Source of the DNA: an uncultured Micrococcales bacterium
Lineage (GTDB): Bacteria > Actinomycetota > Actinomycetes > Actinomycetales > Microbacteriaceae
Length of the DNA stretch: 64,000 bases
Reading direction: 5' to 3'
Assembly (NCBI GenBank): GCA_903880095.1
Contig: CAIRNX010000028.1
Span: forward strand, 1 to 64,000
In this document: in pieces, positions 40,927 through 51,868 of the stretch
How the letters are laid out: every line of letters begins with the position of its first letter
Position numbering within the stretch: position 1 is the stretch's first letter
Notes under the pieces: generated by a model
Seen by the model: the letters and a program-made list of their open reading frames with translations, nothing else
What the model was told of the DNA's origin: nothing
The model's database searches: none
Program-made: the position numbers and the translations under genes

Positions 40927-42333
40927 ATGGCTGAAGACGGCGTAACTGCTGCCCTCTGGGCCAGCACGCGTGCCGCCTTGGCTGTGGATGAAAGAGTGAG
41001 CCCTGCGATGCAGGGATTCTTGGAGCTTGCCGAGGTCCAGGGTGCGATCGGTGACTCCATCTACCTAGAGGTACCAAATGACCTGGCTAGGTCGATGCTC
41101 GATCAGCGCATTCGCCCGATCATAGAAGAGCTTTTGAGGGCCAACCCAGACAACGGCGGGATTTCAAATTTTCGCGTCACAACCAATCCAGACATTGAGC
41201 CGGTTTTTGGTTCCACGACAAACAATCCTTCGGAGTTCGATGAGGTCGTCGCCCCGACCCCAACTTTCGAACCGGCCAGAACCCCAAACAGTTCTGGTTT
41301 CGAAACTCGCCTGAACCCGAAATACACCTTCGATAACTTCGTGATGGGTTCGACCAACATTTTGGCTAGATCGGCCGCTTTCGCGGTTGCCGACAAGCCG
41401 GCTGGCGCATACAACCCGCTCTTCATCTACGGCAAGTCAGGTCTGGGTAAAACTCACCTTTTGCACGCAATCGGCCACGAGGCTATGAGCCTCTACCCAC
41501 GCTTCAAGGTTCGCTATGTTTCTAGCGAAGAATTCACCAACGACTTCATCAACGGCATTCGAAACAACAACTCGAACGCATTCATCAACGAATACCGAAA
41601 TGTCGACATTCTGTTGATTGACGACATCCAGTTTCTTTCTGGAAAATCAGAGACCCAGGAAGCCTTCTTCCACACCTTCAACGCACTCCATAACCACAAC
41701 AAGCAGGTAGTGATCACCAGCGACGTGCAGCCTAGCCAGCTGGTTGGCTTTGAAGATCGCATGCTTTCAAGATTCGAATGGGGTCTAAAGACCGACATTC
41801 AGGCACCGGCGCTAGAGACACGCATCGCAATTTTGCGAAAGAAAGCCGAAACCGAGAAAGTTCGAGTCACCGACGATATTCTCGAATACATCGCAGAGCG
41901 AGTTTCGAGCAACGTTCGCGAGCTTGAGGGAACCCTGATTCGCGTTACTGCCTTCGCAAACCTTTCGAGACACCAAATCGACATGCAACTGGTTCAGACC
42001 GTTCTAAAGAATGTTCCATCTGTTTCTGAAGACACCAGTGTTCAAGCGGCCGACATAATTCGAGCGGTGAGTGATTACTTCAAAATCAGCCCGGACGACC
42101 TTTACGGCAACTCACGCGTAGCAGCAATTGCAATGGCCCGGCAGATTGCCATGCACCTTTGCCGCGAAATGACTCCACTGTCGCTGCCGAAGATTGGTCA
42201 GATTTTTGGCGGTCGCGACCACACAACAGTCATGTATGCGACCCGCAAGATCACCGCAATGATGAATGACCGTAGGTACATCTACAACCAGGTGACCGAC
42301 ATTATTGGTCGAATTCGCGCCGATCAGCGATAA
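40927..42333 (+). CDS. dnaA: Chromosomal replication initiator DnaA
   Basis: A 468 aa AAA+ initiator. Domain I is about 1-85. Domain II is a short linker. Domain III has Walker A YGKSGLGKTHLLHAIG, Walker B ILLIDDIQFLSGK and the sensor region MLSRFEWGL. Domain IV ends with the DnaA-box-recognition helix GGRDHTTVMYATRKI. ATG 40927 is chosen because AAGGGGA lies eight bases upstream; the frame back to 40867 runs through DnaA boxes. oriC follows directly. Confidence 0.97.
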   Translation: MAEDGVTAALWASTRAALAVDERVSPAMQGFLELAEVQGAIGDSIYLEVPNDLARSMLDQRIRPIIEELLRANPDNGGISNFRVTTNPDIEPVFGSTTNNPSEFDEVVAPTPTFEPARTPNSSGFETRLNPKYTFDNFVMGSTNILARSAAFAVADKPAGAYNPLFIYGKSGLGKTHLLHAIGHEAMSLYPRFKVRYVSSEEFTNDFINGIRNNNSNAFINEYRNVDILLIDDIQFLSGKSETQEAFFHTFNALHNHNKQVVITSDVQPSQLVGFEDRMLSRFEWGLKTDIQAPALETRIAILRKKAETEKVRVTDDILEYIAERVSSNVRELEGTLIRVTAFANLSRHQIDMQLVQTVLKNVPSVSEDTSVQAADIIRAVSDYFKISPDDLYGNSRVAAIAMARQIAMHLCREMTPLSLPKIGQIFGGRDHTTVMYATRKITAMMNDRRYIYNQVTDIIGRIRADQR

Positions 42334-42657
42334 TCCACCTGTATACAACCCTGTGGATAACTGGGGATAAGTGCCTGATATCAGTGAATAAGCGGTAAAC
42401 GGGCTGTGTACTCCAAATTTCTAATCCACAGGTACCAGGGTTATCCACAGACTTACACACAGTTGTGTAAACAACTTTCACCGATGTAGTTTCCATAAAA
42501 CCAAAGGTGAAGAGCGATTTGTCCACAGTTTCCACAAGGGTTAATGATGTTGTTAAAAAGAAAAGATTAAATAGCTCACCCATAACGAATTACTGAACCT
42601 CTGCCCGTTTATGGCAAGATTGACATTCAGGCCAAGCCACTAAAGACAGGGGACATT
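42334..42657. other. Chromosomal replication origin oriC (dnaA-dnaN interval)
   Basis: A 324-bp gene-free interval. Perfect DnaA boxes: TGTGGATAA 42352 and TTATCCACA 42441. One-mismatch boxes: TGGGGATAA 42362, TAATCCACA 42422, TTACACACA 42453, TTGTCCACA 42519. An AT-rich run (about 42550-42574, TTAAAAAGAAAAGATTAAAT) follows the boxes and is the best unwinding-element candidate. The position between dnaA and dnaN and the strand switch at rpmH/dnaA support origin function. The dnaN promoter and ribosome site occupy the last 60 bases. Confidence 0.88.
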
Positions 42658-43803
42658 ATGAAGTTCCAGGTAAACAGAGACGCACTAAGCGAAGCAGTCT
42701 CGTTCGCTGTTCGCATGCTTCCTCAGAAAAAGACTCTCCCGATCCTTAACGCCATTCTCATCGAGGCCGACGCAAACGCCATTCGCCTAAGCGTCTACGA
42801 CCACGAAGTATCGGCTCGTGTGGAGATCGTCGCCAAGGTTGAGACCTCAGGCCGAGCACTAGTTTCAGGTCGCCTACTTAGCGACATCACCAGCAAGTTG
42901 CCAAACGCTCCGATCGACATGTCGCTAGACGCAAACAAAGTGACGGTCAAGTGCGGTCAGGCTAAATTCACACTTCTGACCATGCCAGTCGAGGAGTACC
43001 CAAACCTTCCGGAACTGCCAGCCGCATCTGGTGTTGTCTCGGCAGACGACTTTGAGAGTGCCGTCAACCAGGTTGTTGCCGCAGCGTCGAAAGAAGACTC
43101 GACTCCTCAGCTCAACGGAATCCTGCTTGAGACAGAAGACAAGACAATCACCATGATGGCGACCGACCGCTACCGCATCGCCAAGCGAGATCTAACCTGG
43201 CGTTCAGATGCTTCAACCGGTTCATCGTCTTCACTTGTTATGGCAAAGACCCTTCGCGAGGTTTCGAAGAGCTTCGCAAACCAGGGCGATATCACCATCG
43301 CAATCAACAAAACTGAGGGTCGCGAGATGATCGGCTTCAGGGCCGGCAACCGTTCGGTCACCTCGCTCCTACTCAAGGGAACCTTCCCAGCCGTTCGCGG
43401 TTTGTTCCCAGACGAGATTCCAAACTTCTCAATCGTCTCGACCCAAGAACTCATTGATTCGGCTCGCCGAGTATCGCTTGTTCTTGAGCGCGACGACTTT
43501 ATTCGTTTCATCTTCGAAGACGGCTCGCTAACTCTTGAGGCGACCGGAAACGAAACAGCACAAGCTTCAGAAAGCATCAACGCCGAACTTTCTGGTGACC
43601 AAATCGCTCTTGAGCTAAAGCCACAGCTGTTGATTGACGGTCTAACCGGCATTCACAGCGAGTTCGTCAAGGTGGCCTTTGTTCGCAGCGAAAACCCAAA
43701 CAAGCCAGGACCGGTCTTGTTGTCTAGCCACGGATCTAAAGAAAAGACCGAAGAAGACAACTTCCGTTACCTGCTACAGCCACGCAGCCCTCTGGCTCGC
43801 TAG
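42658..43803 (+). CDS. dnaN: DNA polymerase III sliding clamp (beta)
   Basis: A 381 aa clamp of three repeated domains that encircles DNA. The N-terminus MKFQVNRDALSEAVSFAVRMLP and the block ATDRYRIAKRDLTW (about 164-177) are typical, as is the C-terminal LLQPRSPLAR in place of the shorter enterobacterial MPMRL end. AGGGGA precedes the ATG. It is followed after 23 bases by gnd. Confidence 0.97.
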   Translation: MKFQVNRDALSEAVSFAVRMLPQKKTLPILNAILIEADANAIRLSVYDHEVSARVEIVAKVETSGRALVSGRLLSDITSKLPNAPIDMSLDANKVTVKCGQAKFTLLTMPVEEYPNLPELPAASGVVSADDFESAVNQVVAAASKEDSTPQLNGILLETEDKTITMMATDRYRIAKRDLTWRSDASTGSSSSLVMAKTLREVSKSFANQGDITIAINKTEGREMIGFRAGNRSVTSLLLKGTFPAVRGLFPDEIPNFSIVSTQELIDSARRVSLVLERDDFIRFIFEDGSLTLEATGNETAQASESINAELSGDQIALELKPQLLIDGLTGIHSEFVKVAFVRSENPNKPGPVLLSSHGSKEKTEEDNFRYLLQPRSPLAR

Positions 43804-43826
43804 GCGAAAACCCGAAAGGCAAAAAG

Positions 43827-44711
43827 ATGCACATTGGACTAATCGGTCTAGGAAAAATGGGTGGCAACATGCGCACCCGTCTACGCAATAACGGAATCGA
43901 AGTAACCGGTTATGCCCGCAGTCGCGACGTCAGCGACGTCGAAAGTGTTGCAGACATGGTCGCCGCCCTACCTAGCCCAAAGATTGTCTGGGTTATGGTT
44001 CCTCACGGTGCACCAACCGACTCGGTAATTGATGAGCTTTCTGGCCTACTAAGCGAAGGCGACCTGATCATCGAGGGTGGTAACTCACGCTTCTCAGACG
44101 ACATTCGTCACGCAGCAGAACTTGCCGAAAAGGGTATTGGCTACCTTGACTGTGGCGTCTCGGGCGGTGTCTGGGGTCTGCAGAACGGTTACGGCCTGAT
44201 GGTCGGCGGCCCAGAAGACCTAGTTAAGCGCGCAATGCCGATCTTCGATGCTCTTCGCCCAGAGGGTGAAGTCAGCGAAGGATTCGTGCACGTTGGCGAC
44301 CACGGTGCTGGCCACTACGCAAAGATGGTTCACAACGGCATCGAATACGCGATGATGCAGGCTTTCGCAGAGGGCTACGAGCTTCTTGAAAAGAAAGAAA
44401 TCATCAAGGATGTTCCAGGAACCTTCAAGGCTTGGCAGCGCGGAACCGTTGTTCGCTCGTGGCTCCTCGACCTTATGGTTCGCGCCCTAGAAGAAGACAC
44501 CCACCTAGACAAGATCCGCGGATACGTGGACGACTCTGGTGAGGGCCGATGGACAGTAGAAGAGGCAATTGCCAACGCTGTTCCAATGCCAGCAATCACC
44601 GCATCGCTTTTCGCTCGATTCTCGAGCCGTCAAGACGACTCACCGGCTATGAAGGCAGTAGCTGCTCTTCGTAACCAGTTCGGTGGTCACGCGGTTAAGA
44701 AAGCCGAATAA
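43827..44711 (+). CDS. gnd: 6-phosphogluconate dehydrogenase, decarboxylating (short GndA type)
   Basis: A 294 aa enzyme of the oxidative pentose phosphate pathway that yields ribulose-5-phosphate. It is the short form, lacking the second half of the 470-aa enzymes, and usually NAD-linked. The coenzyme motif is GLIGLGKMGGNM, the substrate block is IIEGGNSRFSDD, and catalytic residues lie in DCGVSGGVWGLQNGYGLMVGG and HYAKMVHNGIEYAMMQAFAEG. Its place between dnaN and recF is normal for actinobacteria. Confidence 0.94.
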   Translation: MHIGLIGLGKMGGNMRTRLRNNGIEVTGYARSRDVSDVESVADMVAALPSPKIVWVMVPHGAPTDSVIDELSGLLSEGDLIIEGGNSRFSDDIRHAAELAEKGIGYLDCGVSGGVWGLQNGYGLMVGGPEDLVKRAMPIFDALRPEGEVSEGFVHVGDHGAGHYAKMVHNGIEYAMMQAFAEGYELLEKKEIIKDVPGTFKAWQRGTVVRSWLLDLMVRALEEDTHLDKIRGYVDDSGEGRWTVEEAIANAVPMPAITASLFARFSSRQDDSPAMKAVAALRNQFGGHAVKKAE

Positions 44712-44741
44712 GCACAAAGAAATTCAAGTCGAGAGGGTGAG

Positions 44742-45902
44742 ATGTTAGTTAGACACCTCACCCTTTCGCATTTTCGAAACCACACGGCAACCGACCTGGC
44801 TCTTCACCCTGGGGTAAACCTTCTCGTCGGCTTCAATGGTCAAGGCAAAACCAACTTCGTCGAGGCAATCGCCTACCTTGCGAGTCTCAGTTCACACCGC
44901 GTCGCAGGCTACCAACCGCTGATTCAGCATGATCAGCCGCAGGCCATCATTCGCGCGCTTGTTTCACATGATGACCGTGACGTTTTGGTTGAAGTTGAGC
45001 TCAACAGAGACACCGCTAATCGCGCACGCATCAACAAATCCGATTCGAAGCGCGTCAGAGATGTTTTGGGCGTGGTTCACACCGTGGTTTTTGCGCCAGA
45101 AGATTTAGACATTGTCAAAAAAGACCCGAGCAATCGACGGGCCTTCATCGATGAGCTGGTGGTTCAGGTCTGGCCGCGCTTCGCCGGCGTTTATAGCGAT
45201 TACGACCGCGTGCTCAAACAGCGCAACACCTTGCTCCGAACGGCTAGACAAACCGGCACTCGCGGCAACGCACTCAGCACACTCGATGCATGGGATGACC
45301 AGATGGTGCGACTCGGTTCAGAAATAGTCAACGCCCGCCTCGATCTGATTGAGCGCCTTCGCCCTTTTCTGACCAAGGCCTACCAAGACATCGCAATCAG
45401 CAACAACGAACCGACCATCATGGTTCGCTCAAGCCTGGTTGGTGCGCAGGTTCTAGACGAAGACGAAGAACTCCCCTACCTTTCGTTCACCGAGCGCGCC
45501 GGCGTTGAAACCATGTATCGCGAAAAGCTCGCTTCGGTGAGAACAAAAGAGCTCGAACGAGGCATCACGTTGATTGGCCCGCACCGAGACGACCTTGTGC
45601 TTCTTCTAGGTGGCAAGGCCGCCAAACTTTATGCCAGCCACGGTGAGTCTTGGTCTTACGCTCTCGCGCTTAGGTTGGCGTCAATGCAGTTGCTTCGCGA
45701 AGAAACCCGCACCGGCGACCCGATTCTTATTCTCGACGACGTTTTCGCCGAACTAGATGCCGGGCGACGAGCCAGACTCGCCGAATTGGTCGCCGATAAT
45801 GAACAGGTACTAATTACGGCAGCCGTCGCCGAAGACGTGCCGGATTCGCTCAATGCGAAGATGTTTAGTGTCGAAAACGGGGTGATCGAAAATGGCGAGT
45901 GA
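44742..45902 (+). CDS. recF: DNA replication and repair protein RecF
   Basis: A 386 aa SMC-like ATPase that helps load RecA at gaps. Walker A is GFNGQGKTNFVEAIAYL (about 29-45), the signature region is GPHRDDLVLLLGG, and the Walker B/D-loop is ILILDDVFAELDAGRR. GAGGGTGAG precedes the ATG. The last 11 bases overlap the dciA start. Confidence 0.95.
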   Translation: MLVRHLTLSHFRNHTATDLALHPGVNLLVGFNGQGKTNFVEAIAYLASLSSHRVAGYQPLIQHDQPQAIIRALVSHDDRDVLVEVELNRDTANRARINKSDSKRVRDVLGVVHTVVFAPEDLDIVKKDPSNRRAFIDELVVQVWPRFAGVYSDYDRVLKQRNTLLRTARQTGTRGNALSTLDAWDDQMVRLGSEIVNARLDLIERLRPFLTKAYQDIAISNNEPTIMVRSSLVGAQVLDEDEELPYLSFTERAGVETMYREKLASVRTKELERGITLIGPHRDDLVLLLGGKAAKLYASHGESWSYALALRLASMQLLREETRTGDPILILDDVFAELDAGRRARLAELVADNEQVLITAAVAEDVPDSLNAKMFSVENGVIENGE

Positions 45903-46374
45903 TTTTGCCCAAGAGTTTTATTGGCGCATGCGCGAAGCCGTGACCGGTCGCCTCAGCCGCGATGCCAAGCGCATCAAAGAGCGCAAAGAGCGCGGTGGTT
46001 CAAAGCCGTTCGAAAATGGCCGCGACCCGGTCAGCGCTCTTGCCACCGTGGACGCCCTCTTTAGCGAATTCAGTTGGAACGGCGAGCTAGCCGAGGCAGA
46101 CCTTTTCAACCGCTGGCCAGAACTGGTTGGCGAGCAAACCGCCGAAAGCTCGACCCCCGAAACTTTGATTGATGGCACGCTCACCATTCGCTGCAAGTCG
46201 ACAGCCTGGGCCACCCAGTTGCGACTCATGCAGGGCACTATTTTGGAGCGCATAAACGATGCCTACCCAGACCTCGGGGTAACTACTTTGAAGATGCTCG
46301 GTCCAGCAGCCCCGAGCTGGAAAAAGGGACCTAGATCTGTGCCCGGAAGAGGTCCTCGCGACACCTATGGATAA
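45892..46374 (+). CDS. dciA: DUF721 / DciA-like protein, putative helicase loader
   Basis: A 160 aa protein. The N-terminal third is basic and disordered (RDAKRIKERKERGGSKPF). The DUF721 core lies at about 55-140, with LFNRWPELVGEQTAESSTPETLIDGTLTIRCKSTAWATQLRLM. DciA loads the replicative helicase in bacteria that lack DnaC/DnaI, and no dnaC-like gene is seen here while dnaB is. The C-terminus is Gly/Pro/Arg-rich. It overlaps recF by 11 bases and precedes gyrB. Confidence 0.85.
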   Translation: MASDFAQEFYWRMREAVTGRLSRDAKRIKERKERGGSKPFENGRDPVSALATVDALFSEFSWNGELAEADLFNRWPELVGEQTAESSTPETLIDGTLTIRCKSTAWATQLRLMQGTILERINDAYPDLGVTTLKMLGPAAPSWKKGPRSVPGRGPRDTYG

Positions 46375-46463
46375 CCGAGGAATGTCGGAGCGAAAAGGTA
46401 GAATTTAGCCGTTAGCTACCCCGAATATCAGTCGCTCAACGGAGCGCCTTTCTAAGGGCCTAA

Positions 46464-48428
<1,965 letters not shown>

Positions 48429-48446
48429 GCCAGAGAGAAGAAAACA

Positions 48447-50984
48447 ATGGCTGACGAAACAACCACACCAAGCACCTTCGACCACGTAGAGCAGGTCGAC
48501 CTTCAGGTCGAAATGCAGCGTTCATACCTCGACTACGCGATGAGCGTTATCGTCGGACGAGCACTGCCAGACGTCCGCGATGGCCTAAAGCCAGTTCACC
48601 GCCGCGTGCTTTACGCGATGTACGACGGTGGTTACCGCCCAGACAAGCAGTTCAGCAAGTGCTCGCGTGTTGTCGGCGACGTCATGGGTCAGTTTCACCC
48701 GCACGGTGACGGCGCGATCTACGACACCCTCGTTCGTTTGGTTCAAGACTGGGTTCTTCGTTATCCGCTAGTTTCTGGCCAGGGCAACTTCGGTTCACCG
48801 GGTAACGACCCGGCTGCCGCCCCTCGTTACACCGAGTGCCGCATGGCCAACCTTGCGCTTGAGATGGTTCGCGACATCGACGAAGAAACCGTCGACTTTC
48901 AAGACAACTACGACGGCCGCACACAAGAGCCAACCATTCTGCCTAGCCGAATCCCGAACCTGCTCATCAACGGCTCGATTGGTATCGCGGTTGGTATGGC
49001 CACCAATATTCCGCCACACAACCTGCGCGAAGTGGCCTCTGGCGCCCAGTGGTTCCTTGAGAACCCGAACGCATCGCAAGAAGAGCTTCTTGCCGCGCTG
49101 ATGCAGCGAATCAAGGGCCCGGACTTCCCTACCGGTGCCCAGATCCTTGGCACCCGCGGAATCATCGACGCCTATACAACCGGTCGTGGCTCAATCACCA
49201 TGCGCGCAGTTGTAAACGTTGAAGAACTACACAACCGCACCTGCCTAGTGGTCACCGAACTGCCTTACCAGGTGAACCCAGACAACCTTGCCCAGCGCAT
49301 CGCCGAGCTAGTGAAAGAAGGCAAGCTCACCGGCATCGCCGACATTCGCGACGAAACCTCTGGTCGCACCGGTCAGCGCCTGGTTATTGTCTTGAAGAAA
49401 GACGCAGTGGCCAAGGTTGTTCTAAACAACCTCTACAAGATGACCCCGCTGCAAGAAAACTTTGGAGCCAACATGTTGGCTCTGGTTGATGGCGTGCCAC
49501 GCACACTCAGCGTCGACGGCTTCATTCGCCACTGGGTCGAGCACCAGATCGAAGTGATTGTTCGCCGCACCCAGTTCAGACTTCGCAAGGCCGAGGAACG
49601 AGCCCACATTCTTCGCGGCTACCTAAAAGCTCTCGATGCCCTCGACGCTGTGATCGCGTTGATTCGCAAGAGCCCAACAGTCGACGACGCCCGAGACGGC
49701 CTAATCGACCTGCTCAAGATCGACGAGCTTCAAGCCCGAGCCATCTTGAACATGCAGCTTCGCCAGCTGGCAGCTCTTGAGCGCCAGAAAATCATCGACG
49801 AAGCCGCCGAACTCGAAGCACAAATCATTGACTACAAGGCGATCATCGCCGACCCGGTTCGCCAGCGCTCGATCATCAGCGAAGAGCTTGCCGAAGTCGT
49901 TGAGCGTCATGGCGACGACCGCCGCACCGAGATCGTGTTCACCGGCGACGGAACCATGAATATGGAAGACCTGATTCCTGAAGAAGAGATGGTCATCTCG
50001 CTAACTCGCGGTGGTTACATCAAGCGCACCAAGAGCGACAACTACCGTTCGCAGCACCGCGGCGGCAAGGGTGTAAAGGGCGCGAGCCTTCGAGCCGACG
50101 ACGTTGTCGAACACTTCTTCGTCACCACAACTCACCACTGGCTCTTGTTCTTCACCAACAAGGGTCGCGTCTACCGCGCCAAGGCTTATGAGGTTCAAGA
50201 AGCCGGCCGTGACGCAAAGGGTCAACACGTAGCGAACCTGCTTTCGCTTCAGCCAGACGAGTCGGTAGCTCAGGTTCTCGACATGAAGGACTACAACGCG
50301 GCTCCTTACCTGATTCTCGCCACCCGCGAAGGTCTCGTTAAGAAGACCGCCCTCGATGCCTACGACACCGCCCGCACCGGTGGAATCATCGCAATCAAGC
50401 TTCGCGAGGGTGACGAACTGGTGAGCGCAATGCTGGTTTCTGAGCAAGACAACCTGCTACTTGTCAGCCACAAGGGCATGAGCATCCGCTTCTCGGCAAA
50501 CGACGAAAGCATGCGCCCGATGGGTCGCGACACCTCTGGTGTTATCGGCATGAACTTTAGAGAAGGCGACTACCTGCTAAGCGCAGACGTAATCAACGAT
50601 GCCGACGACACCTTCGTCTTTGTGGTGACCGAAGGTGGCTTCGCCAAGCGCACGGCAGTAGGCGAATACCGACCACAGAACCGCGGCGGCCTTGGCATCA
50701 AGGTTGCCAAACTCGAAGAGAAGCGTGGCGACCTTGTTGGTGCCTTGATCGTGAACGATGAAGACGAAGTCTTAGTTGTTCTAAACAGCGGTAAAGTTGT
50801 CAGGTCTCAGGTGAGCGAGGTCCCAGCCAGGGGTCGCGACACCATGGGAGTTGTCTTTGCTCGTTTCGACGACGAAGACTCGGTTCTTGGTCTAGCCAAG
50901 AACTCAGAGCGAAACCTAGAATCAACTGCAGAAGAAACTACTGAAGTTGCCGAAGTTGCCCCAGAAGGAGAGTCAGCAGAATGA
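48447..50984 (+). CDS. gyrA: DNA gyrase subunit A
   Basis: An 845 aa subunit. The catalytic Tyr128 lies in APRYTE. The quinolone-determining region reads [17 protein letters not shown], with Gly89 where E. coli has Ser83 and M. tuberculosis Ala90. The C-terminal DNA-wrapping domain has the GyrA box [10 protein letters not shown] (about 533-542). An acidic tail ([19 protein letters not shown]) ends it. It overlaps the next gene by four bases. Confidence 0.98.
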   Translation: MADETTTPSTFDHVEQVDLQVEMQRSYLDYAMSVIVGRALPDVRDGLKPVHRRVLYAMYDGGYRPDKQFSKCSRVVGDVMGQFHPHGDGAIYDTLVRLVQDWVLRYPLVSGQGNFGSPGNDPAAAPRYTECRMANLALEMVRDIDEETVDFQDNYDGRTQEPTILPSRIPNLLINGSIGIAVGMATNIPPHNLREVASGAQWFLENPNASQEELLAALMQRIKGPDFPTGAQILGTRGIIDAYTTGRGSITMRAVVNVEELHNRTCLVVTELPYQVNPDNLAQRIAELVKEGKLTGIADIRDETSGRTGQRLVIVLKKDAVAKVVLNNLYKMTPLQENFGANMLALVDGVPRTLSVDGFIRHWVEHQIEVIVRRTQFRLRKAEERAHILRGYLKALDALDAVIALIRKSPTVDDARDGLIDLLKIDELQARAILNMQLRQLAALERQKIIDEAAELEAQIIDYKAIIADPVRQRSIISEELAEVVERHGDDRRTEIVFTGDGTMNMEDLIPEEEMVISLTRGGYIKRTKSDNYRSQHRGGKGVKGASLRADDVVEHFFVTTTHHWLLFFTNKGRVYRAKAYEVQEAGRDAKGQHVANLLSLQPDESVAQVLDMKDYNAAPYLILATREGLVKKTALDAYDTARTGGIIAIKLREGDELVSAMLVSEQDNLLLVSHKGMSIRFSANDESMRPMGRDTSGVIGMNFREGDYLLSADVINDADDTFVFVVTEGGFAKRTAVGEYRPQNRGGLGIKVAKLEEKRGDLVGALIVNDEDEVLVVLNSGKVVRSQVSEVPARGRDTMGVVFARFDDEDSVLGLAKNSERNLESTAEETTEVAEVAPEGESAE

Positions 50985-51355
50985 GCCGATTCAGCCGCAA
51001 AAGCTCAAGTTCAACACCAACCAAGCAGGTCAAGTTAAAGCTCGTTCAAATCGAGTTTTGGTCGGCCGTTCGCATGGGATTCTGGATCAACCTTGGTCTA
51101 GGCATCGCCGTAATCATCGGCTTCGCCGCCCTATGGTTTGTTCTTTCGAGCAGCGCAGTAAACAGCCTGCTCAGCCAGGTCGGTGTCGGTGAGGGTGGTT
51201 CGCTAATCAGCCTTCCCCAGATGATCACCTACGGTTTCATAATCGCCATGATCAACATCTTCGCCGGAACCATTCTCAGTGGTGTTTTTGCACTGATCTA
51301 CAACGCAATCGCCCGCATCACTGGCGGTTTGGCTGTAGGTTTCACCAACAACTAA
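50981..51355 (+). CDS. DUF3566 membrane protein
   Basis: A 124 aa protein with two membrane helices (about 31-55 and 84-107) enclosing a short external loop. The basic Ser-rich N-terminus is followed by [24 protein letters not shown], a family block. Found after gyrA in most actinobacteria, it is linked by position to the gyrase transcript. Its function is unknown. ATGA overlap with gyrA. Confidence 0.9.
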   Translation: MSRFSRKSSSSTPTKQVKLKLVQIEFWSAVRMGFWINLGLGIAVIIGFAALWFVLSSSAVNSLLSQVGVGEGGSLISLPQMITYGFIIAMINIFAGTILSGVFALIYNAIARITGGLAVGFTNN

Positions 51356-51417
51356 ACGAATATCATTTTTCGGTTTGAACCGAAGCCAATATTCGCGTAA
51401 AGTTGAAAAGGCTCTAA

Positions 51418-51491
51418 GGGCCTATAGCTCAGGTGGTTAGAGCGCTTCACTGATAATGAAGAGGTCGGAGGTTCAAGTCCTCCTAGGCCCA
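51418..51491 (+). tRNA. tRNA-Ile (GAT)
   Basis: A 74-base cloverleaf. The acceptor GGGCCTA pairs with TAGGCCC, the D-loop contains AGCTCAGGTGGTTAGAGC, the anticodon GAT is at 51452-51454, and the T-arm is GGAGGTTCAAGTCCTCC. The 3' CCA is not encoded. It follows DUF3566, a standard actinobacterial position. Confidence 0.97.
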
Positions 51492-51518
51492 CGAAAGATT
51501 GCGAAAGCAATCAATCAA

Positions 51519-51591
51519 GGGGACTTAGCTCAGTTGGTAGAGCACCTGCTTTGCAAGCAGGGGGTCAGGGGTTCGACCCCCCTAGTCTCCA
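51519..51591 (+). tRNA. tRNA-Ala (TGC)
   Basis: A 73-base cloverleaf. The acceptor GGGGACT pairs with AGTCTCC (one G-T), the anticodon TGC is at 51552-51554, and the T-arm is GGGGGTTCGACCCCC. CCA is not encoded, so pcnA is needed. It lies 27 bases after tRNA-Ile, probably on one transcript. Confidence 0.97.
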
Positions 51592-51599
51592 CAAAGGAG

Positions 51600-51630
51600 A
51601 AAGACCAGTCAGAAATGGCTGGTCTTTTTC
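51600..51630 (+). terminator. Terminator of the tRNA-Ile/tRNA-Ala unit
   Basis: Stem AAAGACCAG...CTGGTCTTT (51600-51627) around a GAAA-type loop, followed by TTTTCTTTG. It begins nine bases after tRNA-Ala. Confidence 0.92.
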
Positions 51631-51656
51631 TTTGCCCTGGGTCTTAGACTTTCATC

Positions 51657-51827
51657 ATGATTTGGGGAAAGTTCGCGACCATCGCCGCCACATCTTTGTT
51701 GCTGGCTGGGTGCTCCGGAGCACCGGTAACAAAACCGACTGCAACGCCGACACCAACCTTGGTCGTGAAGCAACAAACAGGTAACCCAGTGGCCGATTCG
51801 CTGGCTACATGTTCTTTCAATTTCTAA
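51657..51827 (+). CDS. Very small lipoprotein
   Basis: A 56 aa protein. The signal is a clean lipobox, IAATSLLLAGC, with the lipid-modified Cys at 19, followed by a Thr/Pro-rich stretch (PVTKPTATPTPTLVV). The mature part is only about 38 residues and ends CSFNF. It may be a remnant of a longer lipoprotein. TAGACT lies six bases before the ATG, so it is probably leaderless. The gene occupies the gap between the tRNA terminator and the MFS gene. Confidence 0.6.
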   Translation: MIWGKFATIAATSLLLAGCSGAPVTKPTATPTPTLVVKQQTGNPVADSLATCSFNF

Positions 51828-51868
51828 ACCCGCAGTACGGAATGTAACTGCCGATAGGCTAACCAAAG

